Below the pieces are notes generated by a model. It worked only from the letters and a program-made list of their open reading frames with translations. It did no database searches and was not told the origin of the DNA. 22,507 nt of DNA from CBDUBU01 sp965365465 (lineage in GTDB: Bacteria > Bacteroidota > Rhodothermia > Rhodothermales > DASSAV01): positions 1 through 22,507 of the forward strand of contig CBDUBU010000028.1 in the NCBI GenBank assembly GCA_965365465.1, in the 5' to 3' direction. This document shows, one piece after another, positions 8,995 to 16,310 of the stretch. Position numbers and translations under genes: made by a program. The number at the start of each line of letters is the position of its first letter. The stretch's first letter is position 1.

Positions 8995-9282
8995 TCAGAG
9001 CAGCGTCATGGCCGTTTGTGGAATGGGAATTAGATAGTGCTGCTCCAGCACATCTTCGTGAACGCCGAAGACACCCGTGCCGCGAAAATCTACGGCTGCA
9101 TAGGGTCCAACGACGCGCTTTACTTCACCTATGCCGTAATAGACCGGCATGGGTCCGTAGTAAACCAACTGGCCCTGCTCCAACTCCCCCTTGTGCCGCG
9201 CCCGTCGGTGAAATGCAGGCACCACCGGAAGCAACTCCAGTCGGTAAGATCCCATTTTACTATGTCGCGATGAACCCTTCAT
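8995..9282 (-). CDS. Small conserved-looking hypothetical protein, beta-rich (possibly SH3-like/DUF3553-like)
   Basis: A 95-residue protein I do not recognise. It reads as a real protein: after a basic start (MKGSSRHSKMGSYRLELLPV) comes a beta-rich core, ELEQGQLVYYGPMPVYYGIG, then EVKRVVGPYAAVDF and GVFGVHEDVLEQHYLIPI. The pattern 'GxV/LVYYG...GxGEVxxVxGxxAxVDF...LE' resembles small SH3-like barrels such as DUF3553 or CarD-type domains; this is inference. The start at 9282 is chosen because AAGAGAG lies about 9 bases upstream on the minus strand; an upstream ATG at 9309 has no such site. Its stop is only 3 bp from the glycosidase stop, tail to tail, with no visible terminator between. It faces away from the next plus-strand gene, so its promoter must lie in 9283-9600. 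Confidence 0.65.
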   Translation of the reverse strand: MKGSSRHSKMGSYRLELLPVVPAFHRRARHKGELEQGQLVYYGPMPVYYGIGEVKRVVGPYAAVDFRGTGVFGVHEDVLEQHYLIPIPQTAMTLL

Positions 9283-9600
9283 GCATATCTCTCTTACTTT
9301 CAGCCGCATTCAACGCCGGATAAAACGCGAAGGTTCACGGCAACGTCCTGTTATGCCAAAGCCTGCGCGGAAACGGAATCTGCCGGAGTACACGGTGGTC
9401 ATCTTGCAAAGAAAGGATTTCGGTCTTTCTTATTTGTATGTGTTTGGTTCACTAGTCTTGATTCGGTATTTTCAAACGGCTATTGCTTGCGCGAGTCGCG
9501 CTATGCTGGAATCGAGGTTGGAACGCATTTGTGACCCTTGCCATTCTCTTTCAGACCGGTCTCAAGATTATCATTGCACCTATCTCCGCATAACACGTTT
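9283..9600. other. Divergent intergenic region
   Basis: About 318 bases between the small minus-strand gene and the DUF4290-like gene. A plus-strand frame from 9281 to 9604 is open but has an unconvincing composition, so I treat the stretch as noncoding. It must hold promoters in both directions. AT-rich patches occur around 9409-9480, but I could not pick a clear Bacteroidota-type -7/-33 pair. Confidence 0.5.
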
Positions 9601-9885
9601 ATGAAGTATTATAATGATAAGATCGTCGACCGTCAGGTCGGGCGAAATGCCGAACTGTTTGCTCAGGCTATCTCCGACCTGGATTCTGCTGAAAAGCGCT
9701 ATCCTTATCTGCGTATTCTGATCAGCATCATGGAGCAGGCGCATCCGGAGTGGAACCAGGCTCCACAGAAAGACCGGCAGATCGCTCACCTCATTGCACA
9801 GATGAGCCACAACAAGCTGGAAGTGGAAGAGGTTGCCGGTGTGGTGCGCATCCGTGATGAGGAACGGGGTTATTTTTACGACTGA
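9601..9885 (+). CDS. DUF4290-like protein, short form
   Basis: A 94-residue protein resembling the N-terminal half of DUF4290 proteins, a family of unknown function found in Bacteroidota. Matching features are KYYNDKIVDRQVGRNAEL (family: ...YGRNIQ), then RILISIMEQAHPEWN (family: IIxIMGNLxP) and IAHLIAQMSHNKLEVE (family: LWDHLxIMSDFKLDxD). The family members I recall are about 200 residues; this one stops after the first half with EERGYFYD and is followed by a hairpin and T-run, so it looks naturally short rather than frameshifted. The start is ATG at 9601, right where similarity begins; upstream in-frame ATG 9538 adds only unstructured residues. Mostly helical, cytoplasmic, no signal peptide. 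It lies upstream of miaB, separated by a possible terminator. Confidence 0.75.
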   Translation: MKYYNDKIVDRQVGRNAELFAQAISDLDSAEKRYPYLRILISIMEQAHPEWNQAPQKDRQIAHLIAQMSHNKLEVEEVAGVVRIRDEERGYFYD

Positions 9886-9897
9886 GCAGTAACGCAG

Positions 9898-9921
9898 CCG
9901 GAGAGTCCGGAGCCTTTTTTT
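9898..9921 (+). terminator. Candidate weak intrinsic terminator after the DUF4290-like gene
   Basis: CCGGA (9898-9902) pairs with TCCGG (9906-9910) over a GAG loop; four bases later there is a run of seven T (9915-9921). The stem is short, so termination is probably partial. Confidence 0.45.
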
Positions 9922-10118
9922 GAGTGCCGGCTGATAAGCGTGCGCCGGGATGGCGCGCATTCGGCATTGCGGCGACGATGCCCGCCCATCCGTAACCGGA
10001 TCATCTTTCCGGTTGAACTGTTTTGTTTTCACTGCGTTTAGGCTTTCACGCGGACGTTCCTCTGCCGATGCCGGCAGGCTGTTATACATCTCAAAAAAGG
10101 ATCAACTACCGGCGCTTC

Positions 10119-11570
10119 ATGAACCTGATTACGGACCTTGATCTTCTCGATGTTTCGGACGCGCCCGGCCGGGTCGTATCCGCAGAACCCGGCGGACGCC
10201 AGGTGTACATCGAGACGTACGGCTGCCAGATGAATGTGTCCGATTCGGAAATTGTAGCTTCCGTATTGCGCGAGCATGGCTTCGGACTGACCAGCAACCC
10301 GGACCACGCCGATGTCGTTCTCCTGAACACCTGCGCCATTCGGGACAATGCAGAGCAGAAAGTTCACCGGCGGCTGGATGAACTACGATTCATCAAGCGC
10401 CGGCATAAACCAGGGCTTATGCTGGGCGTCCTCGGCTGCATGGCCGAACGGCTGCGGAGCAAGCTGCTGGAACAGGAAAAGCTCGTCGATCTGGTCGTAG
10501 GCCCGGACGCTTACCGGGACCTTCCGCGCCTGTTGCAGTCCGCCGAAGAAACCGGGCAGGCGGCAGTCAACGTGCAACTCTCCCGCGACGAGACCTACGC
10601 GGACATTTCTCCGGTTCGTTATGACCGGAACGGCATTTCCGCTTTTGTCTCTATCATGCGCGGCTGCGACAATATGTGTTCGTTCTGCGTAGTGCCCTTT
10701 ACGCGCGGGCGCGAGCGCAGCCGCCCCGTCACGAGTATCATGAGCGAGGTGGTGCAGCTCGTCGATCAGGGGTATCGTGAAGTGACCGTGCTCGGGCAGA
10801 ATGTAAACTCCTATTACACGGAACAGAACGGAGAGGGCGTCGGATTTGCCGAACTGCTCTACCGGATCAGCCTGATCTCTCCTGAACTGCGCATCCGGTA
10901 CTCCACCAGTCACCCGAAGGATTGCTCCGACGAATTGCTGCACGTACATCGCGAGCGCGAAAATGTGTGTAACTACATCCACCTGCCCGTTCAGCACGGC
11001 AACACGGAAACGCTCCGGCGGATGCGCCGCACCTATACGCGGGATGAATACCTGTCCCTGATCGAACGCGCCCGCACCATCGTTCCGGGCATCTCGCTCT
11101 CAACCGACATTATCGCCGGTTTCTGCGGCGAAAGCGAGGACGAACACCGGGATACGCTCTCCCTCATGGATACAGTCCGGTACGATCATGCCTATATGTT
11201 CATGTACTCGGAGCGCCCGGACACCTATGCGGCTCGCAAGCTACAGGACGACGTACCGGACCCTGTCAAGAAGCGTCGGCTTTCCGAGATCATCGAGCTA
11301 CAGACCCGCATCTCCCTGGAGAACAACCGGGCAGAGATAGGGCATTTTCACACGGTGCTGGTTGAAGGCGAGAGCAAGCGCAGCCCCGAACAACTATGCG
11401 GCCGTACCGACTCGAACAAGATGGTCGTGTTCGACCGTGAATCATTTTCGACAGGCGAGTACGTTCCCATTCGCATTCTTGACTGCACCTCGGCGACCCT
11501 TATCGGCAAAGCCGTCCCGGCAGATCTTGCAACGACGCAGGATGCCTCAACTTCCGTCGCGCTCGGTTAA
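10119..11570 (+). CDS. miaB: MiaB, tRNA-2-methylthio-N6-dimethylallyladenosine37 synthase
   Basis: Radical-SAM methylthiotransferase that adds the 2-methylthio group to i6A at position 37 of tRNAs reading UNN codons. Counting from ATG 10119 (483 aa): the N-terminal UPF0004 domain carries the three cysteines of the auxiliary 4Fe-4S cluster in ETYGCQMN (C36), LNTCAIR (C72) and LGCMAE (C107). The radical-SAM cluster motif CxxxCxxC is GCDNMCSFC (C183, C187, C190), followed by VPFTRGRERSRP, typical of MiaB rather than MtaB or RimO. The C-terminal ~65 residues form a TRAM domain. The frame stays open to a TTG at 10023, and ATG 10068 is possible; 10119 gives a length nearest the family and precedes the conserved part. 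No strong ribosome site marks any of them. Upstream of a sigma-54 activator and lptE, an order I recall from Bacteroidota. Confidence 0.96.
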   Translation: MNLITDLDLLDVSDAPGRVVSAEPGGRQVYIETYGCQMNVSDSEIVASVLREHGFGLTSNPDHADVVLLNTCAIRDNAEQKVHRRLDELRFIKRRHKPGLMLGVLGCMAERLRSKLLEQEKLVDLVVGPDAYRDLPRLLQSAEETGQAAVNVQLSRDETYADISPVRYDRNGISAFVSIMRGCDNMCSFCVVPFTRGRERSRPVTSIMSEVVQLVDQGYREVTVLGQNVNSYYTEQNGEGVGFAELLYRISLISPELRIRYSTSHPKDCSDELLHVHRERENVCNYIHLPVQHGNTETLRRMRRTYTRDEYLSLIERARTIVPGISLSTDIIAGFCGESEDEHRDTLSLMDTVRYDHAYMFMYSERPDTYAARKLQDDVPDPVKKRRLSEIIELQTRISLENNRAEIGHFHTVLVEGESKRSPEQLCGRTDSNKMVVFDRESFSTGEYVPIRILDCTSATLIGKAVPADLATTQDASTSVALG

Positions 11571-11866
11571 CACGGGGGAGCACAATCCTGTTTGATGTGA
11601 TGTTACTTCCGGGGAGCAGACTCCCGCTTGCCCGTAGCTCCAAAGCTCTGACGCATTTCATTGCCTTGTATGAATGATGCCTGGAGTAGGATCTTCACGT
11701 CAACTTCAACAAAAGTCATACTTGAACGGGATCCTGTTTTTACCGGCATTGTGACATAAGCGCCCCTGTCCATTTACGGAGGGGAATTGTCAAAAACAGG
11801 GAAAGTTATGTAGCTTCTCAGCTGCATACCGGAAGACCCGGCATTTCTATCCACGCCATCAGATCT
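11571..11866. other. Intergenic region upstream of the sigma-54 activator
   Basis: About 296 bases with no credible gene. It contains two small inverted repeats: GGGAG/CTCCC at 11612-11616 and 11621-11625 (4-nt loop, no T-run), and CCCCT/AGGGG at 11763-11767 and 11780-11784. I see no convincing -24/-12 (sigma-54) element or Bacteroidota housekeeping promoter by eye, but a promoter for the next gene is expected here. Confidence 0.45.
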
Positions 11867-13168
11867 ATGGACAGAGCAGCAGTTCAGGAACGCTTCGGCA
11901 TCATTGGTTCGTCGCCCGCTATCCAGCATGTTATCGACCGCGTGCGGCTCGTGGCCCGGACAGACATCAGCGTGCTGCTTCAGGGAGAAAGCGGAGTCGG
12001 GAAGGAACTGGTAGCCCATGCCGTTCACGAACTAAGCGCCCGCCGTCACAACGCGTTGATTGTGGTCAACTGCGGCGCCATCCCGGAAGGCTTGATCGAG
12101 TCTGAGTTGTTTGGGGCTGAAAAAGGAGCTTACACGGGCGCCGTAGAACGCAGGACCGGCTACTTCGAGGAGGCTGACGGAGGAACCGTATTTCTGGATG
12201 AGATTGGCGAGATGCCGCTGGCTGCCCAGGTCCGGTTGCTGCGCGTGCTCGAAACCGGCGAGTTCAGCCGCGTCGGGTCCAGCACGGTGCGCCGCTCCGA
12301 TGCCCGGATCATAGCAGCCACCAACAAGGATCTGGGCCGAGAAGTCCAACTCGGCCGGTTCCGTGAAGACCTTTACTATCGCCTCAGCACCGTTGTCATC
12401 AACATTCCGAGCCTGCGGGAGCGACGGGAAGACATACTTCCCATTTTCGAGAACTTTCTGCACCGCTCCTCCCAGAAATACAACATACCGAAGAAACGGC
12501 TGGATGAGGGAGCGCGGCGCCTTCTGCTTCAGTATCACTGGCCTGGCAATATCCGTGAACTCAGAAACGTGGCCGAGCAGGCAGTCGTGCTGACCCGCGA
12601 CGAAGTGCTCACAGCCGAAAACCTTCGTCCGTTCCTGCGCGGCGTGACAGCCGGAAACACGCGGAACGAGCTTGTTCCATTGACGCAGAACGATCAGCGC
12701 CCGAACGAAGCAGTGCATACCAGGGAAAGGGAACTCATCTACCGGATGCTGCTGGAAATGCGCCTGGAAATGCGGGAATTGAAAGATCAGATAGGTGCGC
12801 TGGTATCCAATGCCGGGGTAGCCGTACCCCGGGAATTTGCCGAACGAAGTCAGGGAGCGCCGGAACGGAACGATTATGTTATCCTCCGTGAGCCGGATAA
12901 GCCCGATTACGATTCCTTGATCGAGGATGTGCCCTATGAAATAGAAGGGGAAGACGAAGGCTCCTACCAGGAACGCGAACAGCCGGCCCATCAGGTAGAA
13001 GCCGTGGAATCAGATGCGCCGCTGCCCACCCTGGAAGATGCTGAACGGAAACTCATAGCCGAGGCCCTCGAACGCTTTGACGGCAACCGGCGCCAGACGG
13101 CCAGAGCGCTTGGAATCAGCGAGCGCACCTTGTACCGAAAACTCAAGGAGTTTGAAGACGAACTGTGA
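11867..13168 (+). CDS. Sigma-54-dependent transcriptional activator (AAA+ plus Fis-type HTH, no receiver domain)
   Basis: Enhancer-binding protein that uses ATP to open sigma-54 RNA-polymerase complexes. 433 aa: the AAA+ domain starts almost at the N-terminus, with Walker A GESGVGKE (40-47), the sigma-54-contacting loop GAYTGA (87-92, Tyr instead of the usual Phe), Walker B GGTVFLDEIGE (105-115) and the arginine-finger region FREDLYYRLS (165-174). The AAA lid has WPGNIRELRN near residue 226. A charged, acidic linker of roughly 150 residues (about 245-390) follows. The C-terminus is a Fis-type HTH: FDGNRRQTARALGISERTLYRKL. There is no receiver, GAF or PAS domain, so control is probably by expression, the linker or a partner. 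ATG 11867 fits the domain start. Followed by lptE 100 bp downstream; the targets are not known. Confidence 0.94.
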   Translation: MDRAAVQERFGIIGSSPAIQHVIDRVRLVARTDISVLLQGESGVGKELVAHAVHELSARRHNALIVVNCGAIPEGLIESELFGAEKGAYTGAVERRTGYFEEADGGTVFLDEIGEMPLAAQVRLLRVLETGEFSRVGSSTVRRSDARIIAATNKDLGREVQLGRFREDLYYRLSTVVINIPSLRERREDILPIFENFLHRSSQKYNIPKKRLDEGARRLLLQYHWPGNIRELRNVAEQAVVLTRDEVLTAENLRPFLRGVTAGNTRNELVPLTQNDQRPNEAVHTRERELIYRMLLEMRLEMRELKDQIGALVSNAGVAVPREFAERSQGAPERNDYVILREPDKPDYDSLIEDVPYEIEGEDEGSYQEREQPAHQVEAVESDAPLPTLEDAERKLIAEALERFDGNRRQTARALGISERTLYRKLKEFEDEL

Positions 13169-13268
13169 TCGGCAGATTCGCAAGCTGATCAGGCATTGCA
13201 GCATACTTTCCTGCCTGCATACACCGTCTGACACCGAAGTGCGTCATTGCTCACGCAACACCCGATTC

Positions 13269-13784
13269 ATGCGTCTATTTTTGCAAAGAGCCTGCACCTT
13301 TTGCCTCTTCGGCCTACTTGCCGGAGGATGCGCCTACTACAGCTTCACAGGCGCTTCCATTCCACCGCACCTTTCCACTATCGCGATTCCGCTTGTTGAG
13401 GATCAGAGCACAAGCCCACTAACGACCATGGGCGAAACCATGACGCAGCTTCTTATCGAACGTTTCGTCGATCAGACCCGGCTATCACTTGAACCCGATG
13501 AGCAGGATGCGAATGTGATCCTGACAGCGCGAATTGAGCGGTACGTGAATGAACCTGCCGCTGTTAGTGCGGAAGAACGCGCTGCTCTCAACCGCGTCTT
13601 GATCTCTGTTTCCGTGAACTACTTTGACCAGGTAGAGAACAAAGAACTGTTGCAGAGATCTTTCACAGGCTCGGCGGAATACAACCCTCAGACGGAACGC
13701 CTGGAAGGGGAAACAACCGCAGCCGGGGTTGCGCTTGAGAATATTGCCGATGACATCTTTACAGCAGCCACCTCAAACTGGTAA
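13269..13784 (+). CDS. lptE: LptE, LPS-assembly lipoprotein (Bacteroidota type)
   Basis: Outer-membrane lipoprotein that plugs and matures the LptD barrel, which inserts LPS in the outer leaflet. 171 aa from ATG 13269: signal peptide MRLFLQRACTFCLFGLLAGG with lipidated Cys21. This is followed by the signature CAYYSFTGASIPPHLSTIAI, which I recognise from Bacteroidota LptE proteins, then the helix TMGETMTQLLIERFVDQTRL, a beta stretch NVILTARIERYV, and ALENIADDIFTAATSNW at the end. The frame is open back to 13077, overlapping the activator gene, but the signal peptide fixes the start at 13269. It follows the sigma-54 activator by 100 bp, an arrangement I recall in other Bacteroidota. Confidence 0.88.
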   Translation: MRLFLQRACTFCLFGLLAGGCAYYSFTGASIPPHLSTIAIPLVEDQSTSPLTTMGETMTQLLIERFVDQTRLSLEPDEQDANVILTARIERYVNEPAAVSAEERAALNRVLISVSVNYFDQVENKELLQRSFTGSAEYNPQTERLEGETTAAGVALENIADDIFTAATSNW

Positions 13785-13891
13785 TCCAACCTCTACATCC
13801 CCCCGGCCACAGATGCTTCCAGATTCGATGAACTCTCCAGAAAAACTGTGAAAATGCTGCAGACATTGGCGCCTTCTTTCCCAGACACGAT

Positions 13892-15397
13892 ATGGCTGTT
13901 TTAGCTGCACTTTATGCTCTTGCGACGGCTGCCCTGCTCGTGTATGGTCTGAATCTGTTGTGGCTTTCGGTGCTTTATGTTCGGCAGGATCACCCTGGAT
14001 CAAATTCCTCCGCCGCGCTTCCTATCCTCTCTGAACCTGACGCCTCGTGGCCTGCCGTCACGGTGCAGCTTCCTCTCTATAACGAAGCCTACGTCGCGGA
14101 ACGCCTGATTGATGCCTGCGCCGGGTTGGATTATCCGCCCGAACTGCTTGAAATTCAGGTGTTGGATGATTCCACAGACGAAACCGTTGACAGGGTTGCG
14201 TATCGCATTGCGTTCTGGAAAGCACGCGGCATTGATATGGTTCATATACGCAGAAAAGACCGAACTGGATATAAGGCGGGAGCGCTGCAAAACGGTCTGG
14301 CGCTGGCTCATGGCGCCTTCATTGCCATCTTCGATGCCGACTTTATGCCGCACCCGGATTTTCTCCGGCGAACGATCCCTCTTTTCCTGAAAGATGATGC
14401 CCTCGGTCTGGTGCAAGGTCGATGGGGGCATCTGAATGCTTCCAGTTCGCTGCTTACCCTGTTGCAGGCATTCGGCCTAGACACGCATTTCGCTATCGAG
14501 CAGCAAGTCAGGAGCCGCGCCGGCTACTTCGTCAATTTTAACGGGACAGGCGGCGTGCTGCGGAAACAATGCATTCAGAATGCCGGAGGCTGGCAAGCCG
14601 ACACGCTGACGGAGGATCTCGACCTGAGCTACCGGGCGCAGTTGCAGGGATGGCGCTTCCTTTACCTTCACGACCTCGAAGTGCCCGCCGAGCTTCCCTC
14701 TGACATGAACGCCCTCCGAAGTCAGCAATTTCGGTGGGCCAAAGGAACCATCGAGACGGCGCGGAAGCTGTTGTCCCCCTTGTGGAGATCAGAGCTTCCG
14801 CTTCGTATAAAAATAGAAGGCACGATTCACCTTACGTCGCATCTGGTCTTTCCTGCCCTGCTCCTTGCAGCCCTGCTTCACACGCCGCTCCTGCTGCTGG
14901 AACATCAGGGGCGCGGGCCGGGACCCTCCTACTTCGCTTTCATGGGTATCGGGATCCTCGGACTGATAGGCTTTTTCCTGGCGCAGGCTCTCGCGCAGCG
15001 CGACCTCTATGCCGACTGGATTGTGCGCCTGCGCTGGTTTCTGCTTTTTATGGCCGGCAGCACCGGCATAGCCCTGAGTAATACGCAGGCTATCCTGGCA
15101 GCGCTGGTCGGCAGGCAATCTGCCTTCGAGCGAACCCCAAAGTATGCGACAAGCAGAGCAAAACCGAAAGTTCAATACATAAGCACCCATCTTCCGACTG
15201 TCGTTTTCTTTGAAATCGCCTTTATGGTGTACTGCCTGCTCGGCGCCGGCATCCTTGCGGCCACAGGCTTATGGATCGCCCTCCCGTTCCAGTTGCTGTT
15301 TGCTCTCGGATCAGGCATGGTTATCCTCGCAAGTCTCCAGCAACGCCGTAAGGCGAAAGCAGCTTCGCATAGTTTGGCCTGGCCCACACGCAAGTAA
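13892..15397 (+). CDS. Membrane-bound GT2 glycosyltransferase, processive (cellulose/mannan-synthase-like)
   Basis: Inner-membrane family-2 glycosyltransferase that probably builds a beta-linked polysaccharide or transfers sugar to a lipid carrier. 501 aa: an N-terminal membrane segment (~4-30), then the cytoplasmic GT-A domain: VQLPLYNEAYVAERL (58-72), DDSTDET (92-98), the DAD metal-binding motif (148-150), GTGGVLR (218-224), TED with the likely catalytic Asp (240-242) and QQFRW (278-282). The D..DxD..TED..QxxRW set marks processive-type enzymes such as the CslA/glucomannan-synthase-like group. Four to five hydrophobic segments follow (about 312-336, 344-367, 382-405, 440-490). ATG 13892 directly precedes the first membrane helix. 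It lies between lptE and the TPR gene with 71-107 bp gaps, suggesting a link to the cell envelope. Sugar donor and product unknown. Confidence 0.9.
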   Translation: MAVLAALYALATAALLVYGLNLLWLSVLYVRQDHPGSNSSAALPILSEPDASWPAVTVQLPLYNEAYVAERLIDACAGLDYPPELLEIQVLDDSTDETVDRVAYRIAFWKARGIDMVHIRRKDRTGYKAGALQNGLALAHGAFIAIFDADFMPHPDFLRRTIPLFLKDDALGLVQGRWGHLNASSSLLTLLQAFGLDTHFAIEQQVRSRAGYFVNFNGTGGVLRKQCIQNAGGWQADTLTEDLDLSYRAQLQGWRFLYLHDLEVPAELPSDMNALRSQQFRWAKGTIETARKLLSPLWRSELPLRIKIEGTIHLTSHLVFPALLLAALLHTPLLLLEHQGRGPGPSYFAFMGIGILGLIGFFLAQALAQRDLYADWIVRLRWFLLFMAGSTGIALSNTQAILAALVGRQSAFERTPKYATSRAKPKVQYISTHLPTVVFFEIAFMVYCLLGAGILAATGLWIALPFQLLFALGSGMVILASLQQRRKAKAASHSLAWPTRK

Positions 15398-15468
15398 CCT
15401 TCTCAGGATCTGGTTGATCTCTGCAGCAATGCGTACTTTACCGGCACAAACCATTCCTCTACCGATTT

Positions 15469-16224
15469 ATGCCTGTCCCCGACATTCCGGATGTGCTCGA
15501 GGAGATCGCACGTGGCAACGCCGCTGACGTGATCCCTACGATTGAGTATCTGGCAGACCTTATGCCTCGCAGCGCCACAGCCTATGCCCTGCTGGGCCGC
15601 GCCTACGAGTCTGAGCAGCTATGGGAGGAAGCGCTGGTTGCGTGGCAGAGATGCCTGTTCTCGGCCCCCAACAGCCGCGCTGCCCTGAGCGGAATCCAGC
15701 GCGCCATCAAGGCGCTTTCAAAGCCTTCATCCCAAACCACTTTGACGACGCCGTCCATGCAGTCTGGCGGCGCCGGGCCTGTTCCTGCCGTACTTACGCC
15801 GGAAAGATCTGAACCTGCGGCTCCCGGCGATGACGCAGCAGATGCCTGGGAAAGAACAGTTGACCTCAGCCGGGAAAAGACGGATTTCGCTTCTACCAGG
15901 GAGCAGTTTGAAGGGGATGAAACGCCGCAAGAAACTGGGCAAGGCATTCCCACTACGGCTCGGGAGATCGATGACCTGGACCGGCTGATCGAGGAACTGG
16001 AATCGGCGCGCATCGTCCCGAATCCTGATTTTGCCGCCGCGCCCCCTCCTGAGTTTGATGAGGAAATAGATGATGTAGTATCCGAAACGCTGGCGCGCAT
16101 CTATGCAGCGCAGCAACAATTCGACGAGGCGGCCCGCGTCTACGAGCTGCTCGCAGCGCAGCAACCTGGACGAAGAACCGAGTTTCTGAAAAAGGCTACT
16201 GATATGCGGTCTCGCGCCGGCTGA
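15469..16224 (+). CDS. Tetratricopeptide-repeat protein with long acidic linker
   Basis: Probable scaffold or adaptor protein, 251 aa, no signal peptide. The N-terminal third has TPR-like helices (about 10-80; ATAYALLGRAYESEQLWEEA is a TPR unit). A Pro/Ser/Asp/Glu-rich, likely disordered stretch (about 84-165) follows, then a helix REIDDLDRLIEELESA and a final TPR-like motif, VVSETLARIYAAQQQFDEAA at ~203-222 followed by RVYELLAAQQPG. That C-terminal motif is one I recall from Bacteroidota TPR proteins encoded near lptE and secG. ATG 15469 is the first in frame. It follows the GT2 gene by 71 bp and precedes anmK by 86 bp. Function not known. Confidence 0.82.
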   Translation: MPVPDIPDVLEEIARGNAADVIPTIEYLADLMPRSATAYALLGRAYESEQLWEEALVAWQRCLFSAPNSRAALSGIQRAIKALSKPSSQTTLTTPSMQSGGAGPVPAVLTPERSEPAAPGDDAADAWERTVDLSREKTDFASTREQFEGDETPQETGQGIPTTAREIDDLDRLIEELESARIVPNPDFAAAPPPEFDEEIDDVVSETLARIYAAQQQFDEAARVYELLAAQQPGRRTEFLKKATDMRSRAG

Positions 16225-16310
16225 GGCAATGCGAAGGTCTTGATCTTCTTTGCAGTTAATCTCGGACTGATGGATAATGACCCCGGCTTTGACTGAATCT
16301 GTGCTCGTAT

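Noticed and set aside
9281..9604. Plus-strand frame of 107 codons between the small minus gene and the DUF4290-like gene
   Set aside because: Overlaps the start of the minus gene and the following start; unlike neighbouring proteins in composition; more likely a promoter region.
11571..11866. Possible sigma-54 promoter autoregulating the activator
   Set aside because: No sequence close to the -24/-12 consensus could be found by eye.
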